Assembly (NCBI GenBank): GCA_963524305.1
Contig: CAURGH010000018.1
Coordinates: forward strand, 1-34,944
Origin: JABCPH02 sp963524305
GTDB taxonomy: Bacteria > Fusobacteriota > Fusobacteriia > Fusobacteriales > Leptotrichiaceae
Length of the DNA: 34,944 bases
Direction: 5' to 3'
The position numbers and the translations under genes were made by a program. Of the stretch, positions 1 through 9,064 are shown piece by piece. The notes beneath the pieces were generated by a model that was given only the letters and a program-made list of their open reading frames with translations, did no database searches and had not been told where the DNA came from. Every line of letters begins with the position of its first letter. Within the stretch, counting starts at the first letter, position 1.

Positions 1-42
1 TTTGTTAATTGTACAAGATACATTTTCGTATCGACAAGAGGT

Positions 43-71
43 ATTATATCAAAAATAAAAAAGATTGTCAA
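43..71 (-). promoter_or_regulatory. Perfect consensus sigma-70 promoter reading out of the window
   Basis: On the minus strand, TTGACA (66-71) and TATAAT (43-48) are separated by exactly 17 bp, with TG one base before the -10 (extended -10). The predicted transcript starts near base 36 and runs toward base 1, so its gene lies outside the window. No start codon with a ribosome-binding site is visible in the remaining 35 bases. Confidence 0.75.
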
Positions 72-104
72 CTACTTTTTTTATTTTTTTCAATAATTAC
101 TTTT

Positions 105-908
105 TTATTCTCCAGCCATTCTTTTTGATTTTTCTGTACAAGCAACAACTGCTTCAATCAAATTTCCACGAAAATTTCCATTTTCCAAAGCTCTTACTGC
201 TTCGATTGTTGTTCCACCAGGAGAACACACTTCATCTTTTAACTGTCCAGGATGTTTTTCTGTTTCAAGAAGCATTTTTGCTGAACCTAATACAGCTTGT
301 GATATGATTTTGTAAGCTTTATCACGAGGCATTCCTTCTAAAACACCTCCATCAGCAAGTGCTTCCATGAACATATAGACATAAGCTGGTAACGAGCCAC
401 TAATTCCAGTATAAACATGCATCAATCGCTCTTCGATCTCAACACTTTTTCCAAAACTATTTAATAATTCAAAAATTGTTTTTTTCTCATTTTCTAAAAT
501 ATTTTTATTGAAACAAACTGCTGTCATTCCTTCTAAAACTTGTGCTGGAGTATTTGGCATTGTTCTAACAATTTTTTTATCTGTTCCTAAAGCATTTTCC
601 AATACAGAAATACTTATTCCTGCTGCAATTGTCAAAATAATTGTATTTTTTTTTACATTTCCTTTCAATTTTTCTAAAACATTTGGAATTATATGAGGTT
701 TCACTGCCAAAATGATAATATCGCTATTTTCAGCTAATTCTTTCTCGCTACTTAAAGCATTAACTCCATATTTTTCAACTAATATTCTTACTTTTTCTTT
801 ATCTAAATCAAAAATATTTATATTTTCACTTTCTACAAATTTTGAAATAGAAACACCTTTGATTATCGAACTTCCCATATTTCCTGTACCTATAAATCCG
901 ATTTTCAT
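105..908 (-). CDS. proC: Pyrroline-5-carboxylate reductase
   Basis: This enzyme reduces 1-pyrroline-5-carboxylate to L-proline with NAD(P)H, the last step of proline synthesis in the cytosol. The 267-aa length is normal for the family. The N-terminus has the Rossmann dinucleotide motif GFIGTGNMG (residues 4-12), and the conserved C-terminal family signature around SPGGTT lies in the last 40 residues. An AGGAG ribosome-binding site sits 6 bases before the ATG. It follows proB and proA in the same direction but is separated from proA by 175 bp, so it may be co-transcribed or have its own weak promoter. No clear promoter is seen in that gap. Confidence 0.95.
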   Translation of the reverse strand: MKIGFIGTGNMGSSIIKGVSISKFVESENINIFDLDKEKVRILVEKYGVNALSSEKELAENSDIIILAVKPHIIPNVLEKLKGNVKKNTIILTIAAGISISVLENALGTDKKIVRTMPNTPAQVLEGMTAVCFNKNILENEKKTIFELLNSFGKSVEIEERLMHVYTGISGSLPAYVYMFMEALADGGVLEGMPRDKAYKIISQAVLGSAKMLLETEKHPGQLKDEVCSPGGTTIEAVRALENGNFRGNLIEAVVACTEKSKRMAGE

Positions 909-1083
909 TTTTTCTCCTTCTTAGTTTTTTTACAAAAGTACATTTTTTTAAAATTCTAATAAATATACTCAAACCTATTTAAAATCAAACTACTAAAATT
1001 GTATAAATTTAAATTTTAAGTAAGTAGCCATAACTTTTAAGTTTAGTTTTAAAGTAGTTTTACTATAGTTTCAGATTTAAAAA

Positions 1084-2355
1084 TTATTCTCTAATTTGTC
1101 CATTCCCACGAATTACATACTTAGTTGTCGTTAATTCTCTCACGCCCATAGGCCCACGAGCATGTAATTTTTGTGTAGAAATTCCAATTTCTCCACCAAA
1201 TCCAAATTCTCCTCCATCAGAAAATCTTGTTGAAGCGTTTAAATAAACTGCTGCCGAATCTACTTCGTTTAAAAATTTTTCTGCATTATCAATATTTTTG
1301 GTAATGATTGAATCTGAATGATGAGTTCCGTGTTCATTTACGTATTCGATAGCTTCTTCAACGTTATCTACTAATTTCAACGACATTATCATATCCAAAT
1401 ATTCCGCTCCAAAATCTTCTTCTGCAGCTAATTTTAAATTCCCCTTATGATCAAAGTCAGTATTTTTCACTATTTCAAAAGCCTCTTCACTATATCTCAA
1501 CTCAACTTTATCTTTCAATAACATTTCTGTCAATTCTGGTAATATTTTTTCAGCTATTTTTCTATGAACTAAAACTGTTTCAATCGAATTACAAGTACTT
1601 GGTCTTTGTGTTTTCGCATTTTCTATTATTGGAAGCGCCATTTCAATATCTGCACTTTCATCAACGAAAATATGACAAACTCCTGCTCCTGTTTCAATTA
1701 CAGGAATAGTTGCATTTTCAATTATAAATTTTTTCAGCCCTTTTCCACCTCTTGGAATTAAAACATCAATAAATTTATCTAAAGTTATCATTTCTTTTAC
1801 TAATTCTCTATCTGTTTTTTCAATTAATTGAACTGAATTTTTAGGTAGTCCAGCTTCTTCTCCAACTTTATTAAAAAGTTTATTTAAATAAATATTTGAA
1901 TTTATTGCATTTGATGAACCTCTTAAAATTACTGCATTTGATGATTTTATTGAAAGTCCAGCTGAATCAATTGTTACGTTTGGTCTTGATTCGTATATCA
2001 TTCCAATTACGCCAAGTGGAACCCGTTTTTTTGCAATTGACATTCCATTTTTATGATTCCAGCCTGTCAAAATTTCTCCAATTGGATCAACAAAAGCTGC
2101 AATTTCTCTTAAACTTTGTGCCATTCCTTCAATTCTACTATCTGTCAATTCCAATCTATCCAACAACGCAAAGCTCAATCCAGATGCCTTTCCATTTTCC
2201 AAATCAATTTTATTCGCTGCCTTAATCTCATCTTTTTTATTTATCAATTCATCTGCAATCGCCAATAGAGCTCTATTTTTCGTTTTTGTATCTAATGTCA
2301 AAAGCTTCTTTGATGCAATTTTTGCTTTTTTTCCAAGTTCTTCTATATAACTCAT
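1084..2355 (-). CDS. proA: Gamma-glutamyl phosphate reductase
   Basis: ProA reduces gamma-glutamyl phosphate, made by ProB, to glutamate-5-semialdehyde, which cyclises to the substrate of ProC. It is a 423-aa aldehyde-dehydrogenase-fold protein. The catalytic Cys is at about residue 255 in RPSTCNS, with the conserved YESRPNVT segment near 121-128. The open frame extends four codons upstream to an ATG at 2367, but the ribosome-binding site (AGGGGA, about 2359-2364) lies within those codons. I therefore place the start at the ATG at 2355, giving the usual MSYIEELGKKAK N-terminus. It begins 42 bases after the proB stop, consistent with one operon and a ProB-ProA functional pair. Confidence 0.95.
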   Translation of the reverse strand: MSYIEELGKKAKIASKKLLTLDTKTKNRALLAIADELINKKDEIKAANKIDLENGKASGLSFALLDRLELTDSRIEGMAQSLREIAAFVDPIGEILTGWNHKNGMSIAKKRVPLGVIGMIYESRPNVTIDSAGLSIKSSNAVILRGSSNAINSNIYLNKLFNKVGEEAGLPKNSVQLIEKTDRELVKEMITLDKFIDVLIPRGGKGLKKFIIENATIPVIETGAGVCHIFVDESADIEMALPIIENAKTQRPSTCNSIETVLVHRKIAEKILPELTEMLLKDKVELRYSEEAFEIVKNTDFDHKGNLKLAAEEDFGAEYLDMIMSLKLVDNVEEAIEYVNEHGTHHSDSIITKNIDNAEKFLNEVDSAAVYLNASTRFSDGGEFGFGGEIGISTQKLHARGPMGVRELTTTKYVIRGNGQIRE

Positions 2356-2397
2356 ATTTCCCCTCATTTCTCATTATTAAATTTGTATACGAATATT

Positions 2398-3540
2398 TTA
2401 TTTTTTTACTACAACATTGTCAATATGAATCACTGCATCATCATATTTATAACCTAAAATTTCTTCAATATTTTCACTTTTAACACCCTTTATAAGATTA
2501 ATTTCCTCTGCCGAATAATTTGAAATTCCTGTTGCGATAACTTTTCCTTCTAAATTTTCGATTTCAATAACTGATCCTTTATCAAAATTTCCTTCAACTG
2601 ACTTTATTCCGACAGATAATAGGCTCTTACCATTTTTCAAGGCTGTTTTTGCACCATTATCAATTGTCACTACACCTTCTTTATTAGGACCATAAGCAAG
2701 CCAATATTTTTTCAAGCTAATTTTTTTATTTTTCTTTACAAAAAGTGTTCCAATATTTTCTTTTTCAACTATTCTAGTTATATTTCTAGGATCATCTCCA
2801 CTTGCAATAACTAAACTTGTTCCTATTTTCGTTACCATTTCTGCAGCAATAATTTTAGTAATCATTCCACCAGTTCCAAATTTTGAACCTTCTGCTCCTG
2901 CCATATTTTTGATATCTTCGTTAATATCTCCAACCATATTAATTAGATTAGCATCCTCATATTTTCTAGGATTTTTGTTATAAAGCCCATCAATATCCGA
3001 CAAAATAATCAACAAATCAGCATCAATCAATCCTGAAACAAGCGCTGACATTGTATCGTTATCGCCAACCTTGATTTTTAAAGCATTTGATACAATTGCG
3101 TCGTTTTCATTTATAATTGGAATAATCTTTCTTTTCAAAAAAGCGTTACAGACATTTCTCATATTCAAATATCTTTTTCTATTTGAAAATTCCTCTTTTG
3201 TTAACAAAAGTTGTCCAATTATTTTATTATGTTCTTTAAAAAGCGTCTGATAAATCTGCATAAGTGAAACCTGACCAACAGCTGATAACATCTGTTTTTC
3301 TGCTAATGTTTTAGGTTTTTCACTTATATTAAGAAGTCCCATTCCAGCACCGACCGCTCCAGAAGTTACAAGTATCACGTCATACCCTTTATTCTGCAGA
3401 TTACTCAATTCCATCACAATCTTTTTTATTTTATCAATATTTAGACGTCCATTTTCAGTTGTAAGTGTTGATGTTCCCACTTTTACAACTACTCTTTGAA
3501 CGTTCTCTAATATTTCTTCTCTCTTTTTATTATTTTTCAT
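2398..3540 (-). CDS. proB: Glutamate 5-kinase with C-terminal PUA domain
   Basis: ProB phosphorylates glutamate on its side-chain carboxylate, the first and normally proline-inhibited step of proline synthesis. The 380-aa protein has an amino-acid-kinase domain (about 12-265), including the phosphate-binding VVKVGTSTLT near the N-terminus, a conserved NENDAI segment and the KFGTGGM loop. A PUA domain follows (about 285-375), as in the full-length E. coli type. An AGGAG sits 8 bases before the ATG. The gene starts only 36 bases after the amylase stop, so transcription probably enters from the kdsB-amylase side. No separate promoter or T-box leader is visible. Confidence 0.95.
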   Translation of the reverse strand: MKNNKKREEILENVQRVVVKVGTSTLTTENGRLNIDKIKKIVMELSNLQNKGYDVILVTSGAVGAGMGLLNISEKPKTLAEKQMLSAVGQVSLMQIYQTLFKEHNKIIGQLLLTKEEFSNRKRYLNMRNVCNAFLKRKIIPIINENDAIVSNALKIKVGDNDTMSALVSGLIDADLLIILSDIDGLYNKNPRKYEDANLINMVGDINEDIKNMAGAEGSKFGTGGMITKIIAAEMVTKIGTSLVIASGDDPRNITRIVEKENIGTLFVKKNKKISLKKYWLAYGPNKEGVVTIDNGAKTALKNGKSLLSVGIKSVEGNFDKGSVIEIENLEGKVIATGISNYSAEEINLIKGVKSENIEEILGYKYDDAVIHIDNVVVKK

Positions 3541-3576
3541 TTTTCTTTCTCCTGCTCAAATATTTTTTAATTCTAT

Positions 3577-5019
3577 TTAATTTTTTGGTATCCAAACAGA
3601 AATTTTTTCGGCTTTTACGCTAAAATTCCCTTTTCCTTCTTCATCAATCGTAATGTCCTCAAATCCATTTCCTGTAACCTCTTGCCAAATTTGTCCAGCT
3701 TTTTCACTTCCAACTTCCACTTGAATTTCACTATCATAATCGGCATTTGAAAGTACTGCAACACAACCTGTCCACTCATCTTTACCAGTTCTTTGGATTG
3801 CAACTACATTTGGATTATCGAAATAATTTATTTGATCTCCATAAGCATTATTTTTTCTCACTTCTAAAAGTTTATCAATTATCCATTGATGCGGACTTTT
3901 TTCACCACCTACACCGTAATAATTTCCATAAAATAGGCATGGATATCCATCTTTTGCTAATAAAATTAAAGCATATGCATGAGGAATAAACCAATCTTCA
4001 ATTTGTGATTCTAAAGCACTACCTCTTTGTGAATCGTGATTATCCACAAATGTTACAGCCTCTATCGGACTTGCAGTAACTATCGTATTATCAAAAATTC
4101 TTCTCAAATCATAATCTCTTCTATTTTTTGATGCTTCAAACATATTAAAATGAAGTCCAACATCAAATAAATCAGTTTTATAACCAACATTATTCAAATA
4201 TTCCTTCAATTTTTCCAAATCATTTCTCCAATATTCTCCAACAGAATAGAAATTTTCTCCGTAAGCCTCTCTTATTCTTGTTAAAAATTCTGCCATAAAT
4301 CCGTCATTTATATGTTTTACAGCATCCATTCTAAATCCGTCAATTTTCAATTCATTAATAACCCATTTCCCCCAACGAATCATTTCCTCTCGCACTTCAG
4401 GATGTGAAAAATCAATATCAGCATTCATCAAATAATCATAATTTCCCAATTCAGAATCGACTCCCTGATCCCAATCCTTATTCTCTCCAACAATTTTATA
4501 AATTCCATTTTTCCCAGTTCGATTATCATAATCAACACCATCAAAAAGGGTAAAATTCCATTTAAACGCAGAATACTTATCGTTTCTTCCAGGAAAAGTA
4601 AATTTAGTCCATCCATCAATATTAAACGGTTCTGATATTTCCACGTTTCGATTTTCAGGATCAACTTCTATTGCTAAAAATGTTTCAGTTTCATCTGCTC
4701 CACCTTTATGATTCAAAACAGCATCCAAGTAAACGTCAATTTCATATTTATGCAACTCTTCAATCGCTTCAATTAATTCCTGTTTCGTTCCATATTTAGT
4801 TCTAACAGTTCCCTTTTGATCAAATTCTCCCAAATCCCACAAATCATAAGCTCCATAACCAACATCAAATTGTGAAGTCCCTTTATATGCAGGTGGAATC
4901 CAAACTCCAGTAACACCAATTTCACTCAAATGTTTAGCATCTTCCTTCAATCTTTGCCAATGTTTTCCATCATTTGGCAAATTCCACTCAAAATACTGTA
5001 TCATTACTCCATTTTCCAT
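3577..5019 (-). CDS. amyA: Cytoplasmic alpha-amylase, GH13 family
   Basis: This enzyme hydrolyses internal alpha-1,4 glucosidic bonds of glycogen, starch or maltodextrin. The 480 residues carry all GH13 motifs: DAVLNH at 99-104, GFRMDAVKH at 228-236 with the nucleophile Asp232, the general acid Glu262 in SVGEYW, and FVDNHD at 324-329 with transition-state Asp329. There is no signal peptide, so it should act in the cytosol, probably on stored glycogen or imported maltodextrins. Length and motif wording match the E. coli AmyA/Bacillus liquefying type (GH13_5). An AGGAGG lies 5 bases before the ATG. It begins 22 bases after the kdsB stop and precedes proB by 36 bases, an odd functional mixture for one operon. 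Confidence 0.93.
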   Translation of the reverse strand: MENGVMIQYFEWNLPNDGKHWQRLKEDAKHLSEIGVTGVWIPPAYKGTSQFDVGYGAYDLWDLGEFDQKGTVRTKYGTKQELIEAIEELHKYEIDVYLDAVLNHKGGADETETFLAIEVDPENRNVEISEPFNIDGWTKFTFPGRNDKYSAFKWNFTLFDGVDYDNRTGKNGIYKIVGENKDWDQGVDSELGNYDYLMNADIDFSHPEVREEMIRWGKWVINELKIDGFRMDAVKHINDGFMAEFLTRIREAYGENFYSVGEYWRNDLEKLKEYLNNVGYKTDLFDVGLHFNMFEASKNRRDYDLRRIFDNTIVTASPIEAVTFVDNHDSQRGSALESQIEDWFIPHAYALILLAKDGYPCLFYGNYYGVGGEKSPHQWIIDKLLEVRKNNAYGDQINYFDNPNVVAIQRTGKDEWTGCVAVLSNADYDSEIQVEVGSEKAGQIWQEVTGNGFEDITIDEEGKGNFSVKAEKISVWIPKN

Positions 5020-5041
5020 AAAAATCCTCCTTCTAATGCTC

Positions 5042-5788
5042 CTAATCTAATTTCACTCCATTTTTTTCAATAAATTCAATTACCTCTTTTAAATCTTCCT
5101 CTGTATCAACACCAATCACACTTGATTTTGTTTCAAGAACTTTTATTTTGTGACCATTTTCCATAAATCTCAACTGCTCAAGCGACTCAATTTTTTCAAG
5201 CATCCCTTCCTTCAAATTCTTCAATTCATTCAAAAATTTCGTTGTATATCCATAAATCCCAATATGTCTAAAATGTTTAAAATCCTTATTTTTATTACGT
5301 TCATAGGGAATCGGCAAACGACTAAAATATATTGCATTCTCACTAAAATCTGTTATCACTTTCACAATATTTGGATTTAAAATTTCTCTTTCCTCACGAA
5401 TTTCCTGTTTCAATGTAATAATTTCCGATTTCTCATTTCGATAATTATTCGCCAAAATATTAATTGATTCAATATCAATCAAAGGTTCATCCCCTTGAAT
5501 ATTTATTACAAAATCATAATTTTTAAACTCATCTTTATTAATAACTTCAATTATTCTTGAAGTCCCATTTTCATGATCGTTTGACGTCATAACTACATTA
5601 CCACCAAAATTTTTCACAGTCTTGAAAATTCTCTCATCATCAGTCGCCACAACCAATTCATCAATATCCGCATTTTTAGCTCTTTTGTAAACCCACTCGA
5701 TCATAGAATGTCCACAAATATCTTTTAATGGCTTCCCCTCAAATCTTGTTGAAGCATATCTTGCTGGTATTACTCCTAGTATTTTCAT
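5042..5788 (-). CDS. kdsB: 3-deoxy-manno-octulosonate cytidylyltransferase (CMP-Kdo synthetase)
   Basis: KdsB activates Kdo with CTP to form CMP-Kdo for attachment to lipid A, so it marks the organism as an LPS-bearing diderm. The 248-aa protein has the nucleotide-binding N-terminus IPARYASTRFEGKPL (7-21) and the conserved QGDEPLI motif near residue 98, both typical of the family. A ribosome-binding site (AAGGAG) lies 6 bases before the ATG. It is the first gene of the cluster and follows a good promoter at 5890-5918. The other Kdo genes (kdsA, kdsD, waaA) are not in the window. Confidence 0.95.
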   Translation of the reverse strand: MKILGVIPARYASTRFEGKPLKDICGHSMIEWVYKRAKNADIDELVVATDDERIFKTVKNFGGNVVMTSNDHENGTSRIIEVINKDEFKNYDFVINIQGDEPLIDIESINILANNYRNEKSEIITLKQEIREEREILNPNIVKVITDFSENAIYFSRLPIPYERNKNKDFKHFRHIGIYGYTTKFLNELKNLKEGMLEKIESLEQLRFMENGHKIKVLETKSSVIGVDTEEDLKEVIEFIEKNGVKLD

Positions 5789-5889
5789 CTTATTCTCCTT
5801 TTTTATTTTAAAGTTCTTTTAATTACCGATATTTTCGTATTTTTTAAATTAAATTTTTATTACTCTCAATTATGCTTTTTTCAGTATTT

Positions 5890-5918
5890 ATTATACCTTA
5901 TGCAAAAATTTATTTCAA
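5890..5918 (-). promoter_or_regulatory. Sigma-70 promoter of the kdsB-amylase-proBA cluster
   Basis: Minus-strand TTGAAA (5913-5918) and TATAAT (5890-5895) have a 17-bp spacer. It lies just downstream of the terminator of the preceding unit and gives a leader of about 95 nt before kdsB. I see no riboswitch-like folding in that leader. Confidence 0.75.
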
Positions 5919-5989
5919 ACTTTTTATGAACTATCATATTAAAATGACAGAATAAAAGTATTACATTTAAAATATTATAATATTAAAAT

Positions 5990-6041
5990 AAAAAACGCCA
6001 GTTATCTATGTCAAAAGACATTTGAAATCTGACGTATTTTT
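5990..6041 (-). terminator. Rho-independent terminator after the D,D-carboxypeptidase gene
   Basis: The minus-strand RNA folds into a two-part stem: ACGTCAG pairs with CTGGCGT (outer ends 6035 and 5995, one G-U), and ATGTC pairs with GACAT inside. A run of six U follows. The opposite strand is also flanked by T's, so it may work both ways. Confidence 0.8.
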
Positions 6042-6070
6042 TATGAAAATTTCTTAAATATTTCAAAATA

Positions 6071-7591
6071 TTAAATTAAACCAAAAGTCACTGTTCTCAA
6101 TACTTTTTCAAACAAAGTAAGCGATTTAGAATCTTCTTCTGCTAAAATATCAACATTTTCAACAACTCTTCCTTTAGATAAAACTTCTAATTTCCCGATA
6201 ACATCACCTTTTTTAATTCCATCTTTTCCAGCAACTGTTTCTAGATCTTTTACTCTAAATTTGTAATCAGTCGTATTACTTAATTGATACACATTTTCAG
6301 ATAAAATCCCTTTAATTTGTTTTTTCTTAACATTTTTTACTTTGAATTTACTCATTTCTTGACCTTCTTTGTAAATCATTTTTGTCTTTTTCTTGATATC
6401 AATAAATTCTGCTTCTTGATCTTTTGTTCTATCCAAATCACTCTTACTTCCAAGAGAAACTGAGATTATATCTAAATTCCCCATTTTACTAGCTACCATC
6501 ATATTATATCCAGCTTGAGCATGAAATCCTGTTTTCAAGCCATAGATTCCATACTTATCCAACAAATGATTTCTATTATTATAAACTACTTGTTCTCCTC
6601 TAGGATTCATTAAAACCAACTCTTCTTCACTTGCCCATTCGCTAATTCTTTTATCTTTAACTGCTGCTTTCGCTAATAAATAAACATCGTATGCCGTAGA
6701 CACATCCATTCCTTTTTTTGTAATAGAAGTTGGCAGTCCAGCTGGTGTATGAAATTCAGTATTTTTCATCCCTAATTCTTGTGCCTTTTTATTCATCAAT
6801 TTCACAAAATTATCCAAATTCCCTTTCCCAATATGACTAGCCGCCAAGTATGCTGCATTATTTGCTGAATAAATAATTTCCGCTCTCAATAAATCTTTTA
6901 ACGCATAACAATCTCCAGGTTTAGCATTTAACCAGCTTCCACCAGTATTAACCGTATCAGCTGTAAAACAAACTTTATCACTTAATTTTGCATTTCCTTT
7001 ATCCACTTGATCCAACACAACCAAAATATTCATAACTTTTGTCAAAGATGCAATCGGATGTTTTTTAGTTTCTTCTTCTTTTTTCAACACCTCTCCATCA
7101 GTTGTCGCTACAAACTGAATCAAACTCCCAGTATATTGAGATTCTCCTTCATTTTCTTTATCTACTGCTTTAACAACAGGTTTTTTATTATCTATTTGTG
7201 CTCTTTTTTTATTTAATTCCTTATCCTTTTTCTCGTTTAAAATCTTATTTGCTGTTTCGTTTACTGGTTTTGAAGAAACTTTTGATATAATCATCTCATT
7301 ATTTTCTACCTCATTGTTCTCTATTTTTTCATTTTTCACAGCAGATTTGTGAGATTTATTTGTTGATTTTTTCTGTTTTTCATGAATTTTGCTACTTCCA
7401 GATTCTCTTTTCTTAGAATGAATTTCTTCCTTTTTCACTTCAAATTTTGGTGAACTTTTTTCCTCTCGAACTGTCACTTTATCAGATGTTGCTGATGTTG
7501 AAACTCCTCCTTCCTCAGAAGTTCCCTCTGCATTTAATAAAACTGCAAACAAGCTTGTTGCTATAATTACTTTTTTTAACTTACCGACCAT
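6071..7591 (-). CDS. D-alanyl-D-alanine carboxypeptidase (peptidase S11, PBP5-like) with a long charged linker
   Basis: This penicillin-binding protein trims the terminal D-Ala from peptidoglycan stem peptides in the periplasm. The 506 residues comprise a signal peptide (about 1-22) and a Lys/Glu/Ser/Asn-rich low-complexity stretch (about 23-150). The S11 catalytic domain follows (about 155-400), with SLTK (Ser182, Lys185), SANN (Ser242, Asn244) and KTG (353-355). Then comes a PBP5 C-terminal beta domain (about 415-488) and a final amphipathic helix (about 491-506) that probably anchors it to the outer face of the inner membrane. The linker is unusual, since family members normally begin the catalytic domain soon after the signal. 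Ribosome-binding site AGGAAG precedes the ATG. The nth gene ends 32 bases upstream, suggesting co-transcription. Confidence 0.92.
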   Translation of the reverse strand: MVGKLKKVIIATSLFAVLLNAEGTSEEGGVSTSATSDKVTVREEKSSPKFEVKKEEIHSKKRESGSSKIHEKQKKSTNKSHKSAVKNEKIENNEVENNEMIISKVSSKPVNETANKILNEKKDKELNKKRAQIDNKKPVVKAVDKENEGESQYTGSLIQFVATTDGEVLKKEEETKKHPIASLTKVMNILVVLDQVDKGNAKLSDKVCFTADTVNTGGSWLNAKPGDCYALKDLLRAEIIYSANNAAYLAASHIGKGNLDNFVKLMNKKAQELGMKNTEFHTPAGLPTSITKKGMDVSTAYDVYLLAKAAVKDKRISEWASEEELVLMNPRGEQVVYNNRNHLLDKYGIYGLKTGFHAQAGYNMMVASKMGNLDIISVSLGSKSDLDRTKDQEAEFIDIKKKTKMIYKEGQEMSKFKVKNVKKKQIKGILSENVYQLSNTTDYKFRVKDLETVAGKDGIKKGDVIGKLEVLSKGRVVENVDILAEEDSKSLTLFEKVLRTVTFGLI

Positions 7592-7623
7592 TTTCTTCCT
7601 TTCTTCATTTTTTATATATAACT

Positions 7624-8274
7624 TTATTTTTCTACCTTATGTAATTGTTCATAATACTTACAAAAATCCTTAATTTCACACTCTTCACACTTTGGTCTTC
7701 TTGCAATACACTTGTCACGCCCCTGCAATATCAAATAATGTGAATACTCAAACCAATTTTTTTTTGGAATAAATTTCATTAATTCCTTTTCGATTATTTC
7801 TGGATTATCATTTTTCACAAATCCAATTAAATTCGATAATCTCTTAACATGAGTGTCAACAACGATTCCTTCTCGTATATTCCACAATTCTCCCAAAACA
7901 ACATTAGCCGTTTTCCGTCCAACTCCAGGCAATTCCACTAACTGCTCCATTTTATTTGGAATTTTATCATCATATTTTTTCAAAAGCATTTCGGCATTCA
8001 ATTTAATATTTTTAGCCTTATTCTTATAAAATCCGGTTGATTTTATATATTTTTCAATAGTTTCTAAATCCATTTCTCGAATATCTTTTGGCTCTTTCAT
8101 AACTTTAAAAAACTCTTTTGTCACGATATTTACTCTCACATCCGTACATTGTGCCGATAAAATCACCGCTACCATCAACTGATACGGTGTTTCAAAATCC
8201 AATGCACATTTAGGTTTGCCAAACTTATTTTCTAATATTGGAAATATTTTTTTAAATCGTTCTTTTTTTGTCAT
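7624..8274 (-). CDS. nth: Endonuclease III (DNA glycosylase/AP lyase)
   Basis: Nth removes oxidised pyrimidines from DNA and cleaves the resulting abasic site in base-excision repair. The 216-aa protein has the helix-hairpin-helix LPGVGRKTAN with catalytic Lys121, the catalytic Asp140 in VDTHVKRLSN, and a C-terminal [4Fe-4S] cluster of Cys189, Cys196, Cys199 and Cys205 (spacing C-x6-C-x2-C-x5-C, as in E. coli Nth). An AGGAG precedes the ATG. It lies upstream of the carboxypeptidase gene. A possible extended -10 (TG-T-TAAAAT on the minus strand, 8346-8351) and a perfect 16-bp A/T palindrome (8311-8326) lie in the 130 bp in front of it. Neither is strong evidence of control. Confidence 0.96.
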   Translation of the reverse strand: MTKKERFKKIFPILENKFGKPKCALDFETPYQLMVAVILSAQCTDVRVNIVTKEFFKVMKEPKDIREMDLETIEKYIKSTGFYKNKAKNIKLNAEMLLKKYDDKIPNKMEQLVELPGVGRKTANVVLGELWNIREGIVVDTHVKRLSNLIGFVKNDNPEIIEKELMKFIPKKNWFEYSHYLILQGRDKCIARRPKCEECEIKDFCKYYEQLHKVEK

Positions 8275-8404
8275 TTTAAACTCCTGCTTTTTTACGTACT
8301 CCCTTTTCTAAGTTTTTTAAAAAACTTTCTCTAAAATGTCCTTTTATTTTAACATATTTTTCTCATAAAATAAATAATAAAATTTATAAAATCCCATTAT
8401 TTTT

Positions 8405-9052
8405 TTACTTAATTAAGACCTCATTAATCAACTCAATCACAAAAAAATGCAAAGGATAAAATAAATAGAAAAAATACTTCATACTTTTCCCTTTTTCCCC
8501 ATTATACAAAAAAATAAATATTAACGAAAATATCGAATAAAACTGTGTTTTACTCAAATCAAATATTTCTGGAAAATATATAGTTATTAAATTTAAAAAT
8601 AGAAAACTGATGAAAATTAATATTTTTCGATTATAGAAAATATTAAAAATCATTATCAATAATATTCCGTATATCGAATAGTCAAATTCAAATTTTTTTG
8701 TTATGCAAAACAATAAAGCAATTATTAATATTTTTGGAAAATTATTAATTTTTTTTGTGTTCATAATTGTGATAATTAATAAACCTGTAAATAATGTAAA
8801 AAATATGTTCATTGGATATTTTGTATTTGAAAAAAATAAAGGCAGTTGTATCACTAAAGCAAATGTCCCTATTCTCATTAAATATGATTTTAAATTTTTT
8901 GTATGTCTGTAACCTTCATTTAATGCAAAAGCAAATATTGGAAACGCAATTCTTCCAATAATATTAAGAATTCTTGAACCACCAATAATAAAATAATAGT
9001 GATCCAAGAACATTGAAAAAATACCAATTATTTTTAAAACAAATAAACTCAT
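8405..9052 (-). CDS. TraX-family polytopic membrane protein
   Basis: This 215-aa protein is very hydrophobic with about six to eight membrane segments. It has the TraX-family hallmarks: an N-terminal KIIGIFSMFLDHYYF segment followed by IGRIAFPIFAFALNEGYRHT (residues about 32-51). TraX of the F plasmid acetylates pilin, but chromosomal homologues like this one have no established substrate, and no conjugation genes are nearby. The family resembles membrane acyltransferases, so an acyl-transfer role is only an inference. The gene starts 12 bases after the stop of the cupin gene, with an AGGAT-like ribosome-binding site, so the two are probably co-transcribed. Confidence 0.8.
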   Translation of the reverse strand: MSLFVLKIIGIFSMFLDHYYFIIGGSRILNIIGRIAFPIFAFALNEGYRHTKNLKSYLMRIGTFALVIQLPLFFSNTKYPMNIFFTLFTGLLIITIMNTKKINNFPKILIIALLFCITKKFEFDYSIYGILLIMIFNIFYNRKILIFISFLFLNLITIYFPEIFDLSKTQFYSIFSLIFIFLYNGEKGKSMKYFFYLFYPLHFFVIELINEVLIK

Positions 9053-9064
9053 TTTCTACTTATC

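Noticed and set aside
909..1083. A/T-rich gap before proC with AAACTACT and AGTAGTTT 58 bp apart
   Set aside because: The arms are short and far apart in A/T-rich DNA, with no promoter or terminator features; likely chance.
8311..8326. Perfect 16-bp palindrome of A/T bases before nth
   Set aside because: It is an A-run facing a T-run with no U-tail in the transcribed direction and low information content.
8405..9052. TraX protein as evidence of a conjugative element
   Set aside because: No relaxase, type IV secretion or pilus genes in the window; chromosomal TraX homologues are common.
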